Shown piece after piece: positions 5,580-9,626 of a stretch of 9,626 nucleotides of DNA. Position 1 is the first letter of the stretch. Each line of letters starts with the position of its first letter. A program made the translations under genes and the position numbers. The notes below the pieces were generated by a model that was given only the letters and a program-made list of their open reading frames with translations, was not told the DNA's origin and made no database searches. Source of the DNA: Methanothermococcus okinawensis. GTDB lineage: Archaea > AGJL01 > Methanococci > Methanococcales > Methanococcaceae. The DNA lies in the NCBI GenBank assembly GCA_015661585.1, contig DQVU01000004.1:1-9626 (forward strand), read 5' to 3'.

Positions 5580-5640
5580 ATACCATATATTAATTTAATT
5601 TATAGAGTAAAAAAAACACTAATAAATTAGAGGTGCACTG
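5580..5640 (+). promoter_or_regulatory. Probable promoter and ribosome binding site of the aIF1-rnp1 unit
   Basis: Immediately after the GC-rich island the sequence returns to AT-rich DNA with CCATATATTAA (5583-5593) and TTTATAGAG (5598-5606) as box A candidates. The first would give a start near 5610-5615, leaving a leader of about 25-30 bases that carries AGGTG (5630-5634) ahead of the ATG at 5641. The presence of this box suggests that aIF1 does not depend on read-through from rpl29 across the structured island. Boxes are seen; function is inferred. Confidence 0.5.
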
Positions 5641-5949
5641 ATGCCCGAGATCTGTCCAAGGTGTGGGCTACCTAAGGAACTATGTGTATGTGAGGAAATT
5701 GCCAAGGAGGAACAAAAAATAAAAATTTACGTTACAAAGAGAAGGTTTGGAAAGTTGATGACTATTATAGAGGGTATAGATACAGATCTGATAGATATAA
5801 AGGATCTTGCAAAGAAGTTAAAGGACTTCTGTGCATGTGGAGGGACGGTAAAGAAAGACTCCATAGAACTCCAGGGAGATCAGAGAAAGAGAGTAGAGGA
5901 GGCACTTATCAAGATGGGCTTCTCCAAAGATACAATTGAGATCAGATAA
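5641..5949 (+). CDS. Translation initiation factor aIF1 (SUI1 family)
   Basis: aIF1 binds the 30S P-site region and helps choose the correct start codon. The 102-residue protein has an N-terminal zinc-binding segment, CPRCGLPKELCVC (5-17, Cys5/8/15/17), found in archaeal members. The SUI1 domain follows: KIKIYVTKRRFGKLMTIIEG (26-45), then CACGGTVKKDSIELQGDQR and VEEALIKMGF. AGGTG (5630-5634) precedes the ATG. The gene is followed after two bases by the RNase P subunit gene, so both are likely translated from one mRNA. It lies downstream of the structured non-coding island and probably has its own promoter. Confidence 0.95.
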   Translation: MPEICPRCGLPKELCVCEEIAKEEQKIKIYVTKRRFGKLMTIIEGIDTDLIDIKDLAKKLKDFCACGGTVKKDSIELQGDQRKRVEEALIKMGFSKDTIEIR

Positions 5950-5951
5950 CT

Positions 5952-6239
5952 ATGATAACACCTCACAACATACTTAGACATGAGTTAATTGGGTTGGATG
6001 TAGAGATCGTGGAGGCATCCAACCCATCATTGGTAGGTATAAAGGGCAGGGTTGTTGATGAGACGAGAAATACCCTTGTTATAGAGAAGTACAACGGTAA
6101 GGAAGTAGTTATACCTAAGGATGTTGCGGTATTTAAATTTAAATTGAAGGATAAATACGTCAAAGTTATAGGTAGTCTCTTAATAGGTAGGCCTGAGGAT
6201 AGATTGAAGAAGAAAATTAAAAATATCTATCCCTATTGA
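5952..6239 (+). CDS. rnp1: RNase P protein component 1 (Rpp29/Pop4 homologue)
   Basis: This is a protein subunit of archaeal RNase P, which removes the 5' leader from pre-tRNA. Rpp29 pairs with Rpp21 and binds the specificity domain of the RNA. The 95-residue product fits the family: ILRHELIGLDVEIVEASNPS (7-26), GIKGRVVDETRNTLVIE (29-45), the beta-barrel segment VVIPKDVAVFKFKL, and the closing GSLLIGRPEDRLKKKIK. The ATG lies two bases after the aIF1 stop, with only purines (GAGATCAGA) before it, so re-initiation or coupling to aIF1 is likely. It sits within the ribosomal cluster as in other archaea. After it comes a 152-base gap before rps17. Confidence 0.95.
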   Translation: MITPHNILRHELIGLDVEIVEASNPSLVGIKGRVVDETRNTLVIEKYNGKEVVIPKDVAVFKFKLKDKYVKVIGSLLIGRPEDRLKKKIKNIYPY

Positions 6240-6391
6240 CACTGTTTTATTAGACGAAACTTTTAAATACTTTTTAGTATTATCTCTAAAAGGTTATTTT
6301 TCATATTCTAATCTTTCTTTTATTTATGATATAATATTTATATACTATTTATTCTATCTATTCTCAAAAATCAAAGGATGGAGGTAGTACT
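6240..6391 (+). promoter_or_regulatory. Intergenic region with two box A candidates ahead of rps17
   Basis: This 152-base AT-rich gap breaks the gene run. CGAAACTTTTAAATAC (6255-6270) matches the archaeal BRE plus box A pattern and would start near 6293, leaving a leader of about 100 bases. TTTATATA (6337-6344) would start near 6366, leaving about 25 bases. A small inverted repeat AATACT-TTTT-AGTATT (6266-6281) overlaps the first box. T-rich runs (6296-6325) could end the aIF1-rnp1 transcript. AGGATGGAGGT (6375-6385) supplies the ribosome binding site for rps17. All functions here are inferred from position. Confidence 0.5.
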
Positions 6392-6730
6392 ATGACAAAG
6401 ACGAGAAATATAGGTATAGATGTTAAGTATCCAGAGAATACCTGTGACGATCCCCACTGTCCATTTCATGGTAAGTTATCTGTAAGGGGACAGATATTTG
6501 AAGGAGTTGTAGTAAGTGATAGGGCACATAAAACTGTTGTAGTTAAAAGGGAGATTATTAGATATATACCAAAGTATGAGAGGTATGAAAAGAGAACCAG
6601 TAAAATAGTTGCTCACAATCCTCCATGTATCCATGCAAAGGTTGGAGATAAAGTAAGAATTGCAGAGTGTAGGCCTATTAGTAAGACTAAGGCCTTTGTA
6701 GTTATCGAGAAGATAGAGGAAGAGAAATAA
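6392..6730 (+). CDS. rps17: Small ribosomal subunit protein uS17
   Basis: uS17 is a primary 16S rRNA-binding protein with an OB fold. The 112-residue product has the archaeal N-terminal extension MTKTRNIGIDVKYPENTCDD. It then has PHCPFHG (21-27), with Cys and His residues typical of archaeal/eukaryotic S11-type members, and LSVRGQIFEGVVVSDRAHKT. The C-terminal ends with GDKVRIAECRPISKTKAFVV. The ATG is preceded by GGAGGT. The gene starts the third block of the cluster, nine bases before rpl14. Confidence 0.97.
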   Translation: MTKTRNIGIDVKYPENTCDDPHCPFHGKLSVRGQIFEGVVVSDRAHKTVVVKREIIRYIPKYERYEKRTSKIVAHNPPCIHAKVGDKVRIAECRPISKTKAFVVIEKIEEEK

Positions 6731-6739
6731 GGTGATACT

Positions 6740-7138
6740 ATGAAAGGTATTGGTTCAAAGGTAACTAGAGCTCTACCAACTGGAGCTAGAGTTATATGTG
6801 CAGATAATACTGGGGCAAAGGAGTTGGAGATTATTGCAGTTAAGAACTACAAAGGTGTTGCAAGGAGACTACCTTCTGCAGGAGTAGGTAGTATGGTTGT
6901 TGTCTCAGTTAAAAAGGGAACCCCTGAGATGAGGAAACAGGTACTACCTGCTATAATTATTAGACAGAAGAAGGAGTACAGGAGACCAGATGGTACAAGG
7001 GTTAAATTTGAAGATAACGCCGCTGTAATAGTTACCCCAGATGGAAACCCAAAGGGTTCAGAGATAAAGGGGCCTGTTGCAAAGGAGGCTGCCGAGAGGT
7101 GGCCTGGTATAGCAAGACTGGCTAGGATAATAGTATAA
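6740..7138 (+). CDS. rpl14: Large ribosomal subunit protein uL14
   Basis: uL14 contacts 23S rRNA and forms an intersubunit bridge. The 132-residue product contains ALPTGARVICADNTGAKELE (11-30), GVGSMVVVSVKKGTPEMRKQ, IIIRQKKEYRRPDGTRVKFE and DNAAVIVTPDGNPKGSEIKG, all conserved. Its final GPVAKEAAERWPGIARLA is the normal archaeal end. AGGTGA (6729-6734) overlaps the rps17 stop region and precedes the ATG by five bases. Length and sequence are complete. Confidence 0.98.
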   Translation: MKGIGSKVTRALPTGARVICADNTGAKELEIIAVKNYKGVARRLPSAGVGSMVVVSVKKGTPEMRKQVLPAIIIRQKKEYRRPDGTRVKFEDNAAVIVTPDGNPKGSEIKGPVAKEAAERWPGIARLARIIV

Positions 7139-7151
7139 CGGGGTGAATAGA

Positions 7152-7526
7152 ATGGTAGCCCTGACAAGATCTAAACAGCCGAGGAAACAGAGGAAGGCTT
7201 TATTCAACGCACCCCTTCATAGAAGACGCCAGATAATGTCTGCAATGCTCTCAAAGGAGTTGAAGGAGAAGTATAAGAAAAATGCACTCCCTGTAAGGAA
7301 AGGAGATATTGTAAGGATAATGAGAGGAGATTTCAAAAATGTTGAAGGGAAGGTTTTAAAGGTTGATTACAAATCCTACAGGATACATGTAGAGGGGGCT
7401 TTTATCAAGAAACAGAACGGTAAGGAGGTACCCTATCCAATACATCCATCTAATGTAATGATAATAAAGTTAGACGAGTCAGATGAGAGGAGGTTCAAAT
7501 TCTTAGAGAGGATAAATAAAAAATAG
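7152..7526 (+). CDS. rpl24: Large ribosomal subunit protein uL24
   Basis: uL24 is an early 50S assembly protein with a KOW motif. From the ATG at 7152 the product is 124 residues: MVALTRSKQPRKQRKALFNA, then APLHRRRQIMSAMLSKELKE, the KOW region VRKGDIVRIMRGDFKNVEGK, and YPIHPSNVMIIKLD near the C-terminus. An in-frame GTG at 7143 would add three residues, but it lies in the GGTGA ribosome binding site (7142-7146), five bases before this ATG. The gene lies 13 bases after rpl14 and 13 before rps4e. Confidence 0.97.
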   Translation: MVALTRSKQPRKQRKALFNAPLHRRRQIMSAMLSKELKEKYKKNALPVRKGDIVRIMRGDFKNVEGKVLKVDYKSYRIHVEGAFIKKQNGKEVPYPIHPSNVMIIKLDESDERRFKFLERINKK

Positions 7527-7539
7527 AGAGGTGTAAATA

Positions 7540-8286
7540 ATGGCAAGTAAAGGAGGTAAAAGACATTTGAAAAGATTACCTGCTCCGGCAAAGTGGAAAC
7601 TTCCAAGGAAAGTCAAGAAGTTCGTCACTAAACCTATTCCAGGCCCACATTCCATAGAGAATTCTTTACCCCTCCAATTGATAATAAGGGATGTGTTAGG
7701 TTATGCAGATAATGGAAGGGAGGCTAAAAAGATTATTAAGATGGGTAAAATATTAGTTGATGGAGTTGTAAGGAAGGAACATAGATTCCCTGTTGGGTTG
7801 ATGGATATACTCTCCATTCCAGATACCAAAGAAGATTTCTTAGTTCTATTTGATAAAAAAGGTAGGATCACCTTAAAGGAAACAGATAGAAAGGATATAA
7901 AGTTGTGTAGAATTAGAAACAAGACTGTTATAAAAGGGGGGCATATTCAGTTAAACCTCCACGACGGTAGGAATCAGATTATATACGTTTCAGATCCAAC
8001 TAAGGCTGAGGAGGATGTCTATAAAACTGGGGATACTGTAATACTCGCTATCCCAGAGCAAAAATTACTAGGTCATATCCCATTTGAGGAAGGTAAGTTA
8101 GCCTACATTACAGGAGGTAAGCACATCGGTGAGATTGCAAGGATAGTAAGTATAGAGAAAAGAAAACTCCATCCTGACATTGTAACACTTGAAACAAAAG
8201 ATGGTGAAGAGTTTAAAACTATCAAAGACTACGTATTCGTAGTAGGTGATGAGGAACCTGTACTAACTCCATTGAAAAACCTGTAA
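7540..8286 (+). CDS. rps4e: Small ribosomal subunit protein eS4
   Basis: eS4 is an archaeal/eukaryotic 30S protein with no bacterial counterpart. The 248-residue product starts MASKGGKRHLKRLPAPAKWK, followed by an S4-type RNA-binding stretch (ENSLPLQLIIRDVLGYADN, REAKKIIKMGKILVDGVVR; about 41-78). A central domain contains LFDKKGRITLKETD and GGHIQLNLHDGRNQI, and a KOW-like segment is KLAYITGGKHIGEIARIV (about 186-203). The start has GAGAGGTG (7526-7533) upstream. The gene is complete, and the next ribosome binding site begins two bases after its stop. Confidence 0.97.
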   Translation: MASKGGKRHLKRLPAPAKWKLPRKVKKFVTKPIPGPHSIENSLPLQLIIRDVLGYADNGREAKKIIKMGKILVDGVVRKEHRFPVGLMDILSIPDTKEDFLVLFDKKGRITLKETDRKDIKLCRIRNKTVIKGGHIQLNLHDGRNQIIYVSDPTKAEEDVYKTGDTVILAIPEQKLLGHIPFEEGKLAYITGGKHIGEIARIVSIEKRKLHPDIVTLETKDGEEFKTIKDYVFVVGDEEPVLTPLKNL

Positions 8287-8298
8287 TAGGTGAAAGAG

Positions 8299-8847
8299 AT
8301 GTCCTACTTGGAGTTATGGGAAAAACAGCCTATGTGTAAGCCTAGGATCGAGAAGGTTACAGTTAATATGGGAGTAGGGGAGAGTGGAGATAGACTGTTA
8401 AAAGGGGAGAAGGTACTTGAGGAACTTACTGGACAGAAACCTGTTAGAACCCGTGCTAAACAGACAAACCCTGCATTTGGTATAAGGAAGAAACTCCCAA
8501 TAGGTTTGAAGGTTACACTCAGGGGTAAGAAGGCTGAGGAATTCTTAAAAAATGCATTTATCGCATTTAAAACTGCTGGAAAAACCCTATACTCCTACTC
8601 CTTTGATGAATGTGGTAACTTCTCCTTCGGTATCCCCGAACATATCGACTTCCCTGGACAGAAGTACGATCCTGAGATCGGTATCTTTGGGATGGATGTA
8701 TGTGTAACCCTTGAAAAACCCGGTTACAGGGTTAAAAGGAGAAAGATTGGAAGAAGTAAGATTCCAAAGAGGCATCAGGTAAAGAAGGAAGAGGCTATCG
8801 AGTATATAAGAACAACCTTTAACATCGATATAGTTGAAGAAGAATAA
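8299..8847 (+). CDS. rpl5: Large ribosomal subunit protein uL5
   Basis: uL5 binds 5S rRNA in the central protuberance and contacts P-site tRNA. From the ATG at 8299 the product is 182 residues. It starts MSYLELWEKQPMCKPRIEKV, then has VTVNMGVGESGDRLLKGEKV, LTGQKPVRTRAKQTNPAFGI, FSFGIPEHIDFPGQKYDPEI and IFGMDVCVTLEKPGYRVKRR. The archaeal C-terminus contains KIPKRHQVKKEEAIEYI. An in-frame GTG at 8290 belongs to the GGTGA ribosome binding site (8289-8293), which stands five bases before the ATG. It is 12 bases after rps4e and 12 before rps14. Confidence 0.97.
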   Translation: MSYLELWEKQPMCKPRIEKVTVNMGVGESGDRLLKGEKVLEELTGQKPVRTRAKQTNPAFGIRKKLPIGLKVTLRGKKAEEFLKNAFIAFKTAGKTLYSYSFDECGNFSFGIPEHIDFPGQKYDPEIGIFGMDVCVTLEKPGYRVKRRKIGRSKIPKRHQVKKEEAIEYIRTTFNIDIVEEE

Positions 8848-8859
8848 GGAGGTGAGTAT

Positions 8860-9015
8860 ATGGCAAAGGTACAGGAAAAGAAGAGGAAGAGTCACAGAGT
8901 ATGTAGAAGATGTGGAAGGGAAGGTAGGGGCATAATTAGGAAGTACGGGTTAAACCTATGTAGGCAGTGTTTTAGAGAGTTAGCTCCAAAGTTAGGATTT
9001 AAAAAACTTGATTAA
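8860..9015 (+). CDS. rps14: Small ribosomal subunit protein uS14 (zinc-binding form)
   Basis: This 51-residue protein of the 30S head reads MAKVQEKKRKSHRVCRRCGR and continues EGRGIIRKYGLNLCRQCFRE to KLGFKKLD. Cys15, Cys18, Cys34 and Cys37 form the zinc site of the short (C+) S14 type. A strong GGAGGTGA (8848-8855) lies five bases (GTATA... less one) before the ATG. The position between rpl5 and rps8 is the standard archaeal spc order. The gene is easily missed because of its size, but it is certain from sequence and context. Confidence 0.97.
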   Translation: MAKVQEKKRKSHRVCRRCGREGRGIIRKYGLNLCRQCFRELAPKLGFKKLD

Positions 9016-9035
9016 AAAATTTAGGAGGTATAAAC

Positions 9036-9428
9036 ATGAGCCTAATGGATCCCCTCGCAAATGCCTTAAACCACCTCTCCAACTGTGAGAGGGTGGGAAA
9101 GAAGGTAGCCTATATAAAACCAGCCTCTAAGTTGATAGGTAGGGTATTAAAGGTTATGCAGGATAACGGTTATATTGGAAACTTTGAGTATATAGAGGAC
9201 GGTAGAGGAGGAATATACAAAGTAGAATTAATAGGGCAGATAAACAAGTGTGGAGCAATTAAGCCAAGGTACGCTGTTAAAAAGAACGAATTTGAAAAAT
9301 TTGAAAAGAGATATCTCCCTGCAAAGGGGTTCGGTCTCTTAATTGTAAGTACTCCTCAGGGTTTGATGACTCACGAGGAGGCTAAGGCAAAGGGTATCGG
9401 TGGTAGGCTCATCTCCTACGTCTATTAA
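9036..9428 (+). CDS. rps8: Small ribosomal subunit protein uS8
   Basis: uS8 binds the central domain of 16S rRNA and is a key assembly protein. The 130-residue product starts MSLMDPLANALNHLSNCERV, contains GRVLKVMQDNGYIGNFEYIE (about 42-61) and NKCGAIKPRYAVKKNEFEKF. It ends with GFGLLIVSTPQGLMTHEEAK and GIGGRLISYVY, the archaeal/eukaryotic S15a-type ending. GGAGGT (9023-9028) precedes the ATG. It follows rps14 by 20 bases; after it an unusually AT-rich 55-base spacer with a tandem repeat precedes rpl6. Confidence 0.98.
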   Translation: MSLMDPLANALNHLSNCERVGKKVAYIKPASKLIGRVLKVMQDNGYIGNFEYIEDGRGGIYKVELIGQINKCGAIKPRYAVKKNEFEKFEKRYLPAKGFGLLIVSTPQGLMTHEEAKAKGIGGRLISYVY

Positions 9429-9483
9429 ATCTCTTCTATAATAACGATAATAATAATTTAAAAAATAATTTAAAAGGGATATT
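9429..9483 (+). repeat. Perfect 12-bp tandem duplication in the rps8-rpl6 spacer
   Basis: Two contiguous copies of AATAATTTAAAA lie at 9452-9463 and 9464-9475, just after ATAATAACGATAATAATA and just before GGGAT and the rpl6 ATG. The repeat contains TTTAAA, a box A-like core. It sits about 10-30 bases before the rpl6 start, where a promoter box would give a leaderless transcript. The duplication is seen directly; any role is unknown. Confidence 0.6.
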
Positions 9484-9626
9484 ATGCCAGTTGCTGCATT
9501 TATCAGGAAGGAGATCGAGATACCAGAGAACGTATCTGTGGAGATCAACGGTGATGAGGTTATAGTGAGATCTGGAGACAAGGAGTTGAGGAGGGTACTC
9601 TCATATCCAAATGTCACTATAAAAAA
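9484..9626 (+). CDS. rpl6: Large ribosomal subunit protein uL6, 5' part (cut off by window edge)
   Basis: The first 47 codons of uL6 are present: MPVAAFIRKEIEIPENVSVE, then INGDEVIVRSGDKELRRVLS and YPNVTIK. uL6 binds 23S rRNA near the sarcin-ricin loop. The N-terminus matches archaeal members (PVAA.IR.EIEIPE..V). The full protein is about 180 residues, so about three quarters lie beyond the window. The ribosome binding site is weak (AAAAGGGAT, 9472-9480), and the 55-base spacer from rps8 is longer than the other spacers of this block. Confidence 0.95.
   Translation, partial: MPVAAFIRKEIEIPENVSVEINGDEVIVRSGDKELRRVLSYPNVTIK

Noticed and set aside
6847..7167. Minus-strand open frame opposite rpl14
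   Set aside because: Shadow of rpl14 with no start signal and no recognisable motif.
8587..8895. Minus-strand open frame opposite rpl5 and rps14
   Set aside because: Fully overlaps two secure ribosomal genes; no ribosome binding site.

Overview
The window looks like chromosomal DNA of a methanogenic archaeon of the order Methanococcales, most likely a thermophilic Methanocaldococcus/Methanotorris-type organism. The basis is AT-rich DNA with AGA/AGG and ATA codons, GGTGA-type ribosome binding sites, TTTATATA/TTTAAATA box A promoters, archaeal ribosomal protein families, a methanofuran-pathway kinase, and a block of genes whose order matches (from memory) the mfnE-aEF1B-rpl22...rpl6 block of Methanocaldococcus jannaschii. 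The genus is an inference.

Layout. Positions 1-275 (minus strand) hold the N-terminal part of aIF5A, divergent from a MEMO1-family gene (425-1279). hemB (1346-2320) follows as a separate unit. After a 224-base AT-rich gap comes a run that starts with mfnE (methanofuran biosynthesis), a 54-residue four-CxxC zinc-ribbon protein that the ORF length cut-off would miss, and aEF1B. An unrecognised 74-codon ORF (3765-3989) precedes the ribosomal cluster rpl22-rps3-rpl29. The cluster resumes with aIF1 and the RNase P subunit Rpp29, then rps17-rpl14-rpl24-rps4e-rpl5-rps14-rps8-rpl6 (rpl6 runs off the right edge). Nearly all genes serve translation: initiation factors, an elongation factor subunit, tRNA 5' processing and ribosomal proteins.

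The most unusual part is the 297-base gene-free stretch between rpl29 and aIF1 (5344-5640). Within it, about 5455-5579 is a GC-rich island that folds into a 9-bp perfect hairpin, a closed two-level stem and a final hairpin with a TTTA loop followed by TAGCTCAC. The last part resembles the right end of IS200/IS605-family elements. Read in two different frames, the island also gives peptides like the C-terminal end of TnpB, but no tnpB is present. I read it as a tnpB-less IS605-type relic or non-autonomous element. It may be expressed as an omega-RNA-like transcript, because a tandem-repeated box A lies just upstream. This identification rests on remembered family features, not on a search.

The ribosomal cluster therefore probably consists of at least three transcription units: (74-codon ORF)-rpl22-rps3-rpl29, aIF1-rnp1, and rps17 onwards. 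Promoter-like boxes lie before each. In four ribosomal genes (rpl22, rps3, rpl24, rpl5) the GGTGA ribosome binding site contains a GTG exactly nine bases upstream of the true ATG and in frame, so automated starts are likely to be three codons too long.
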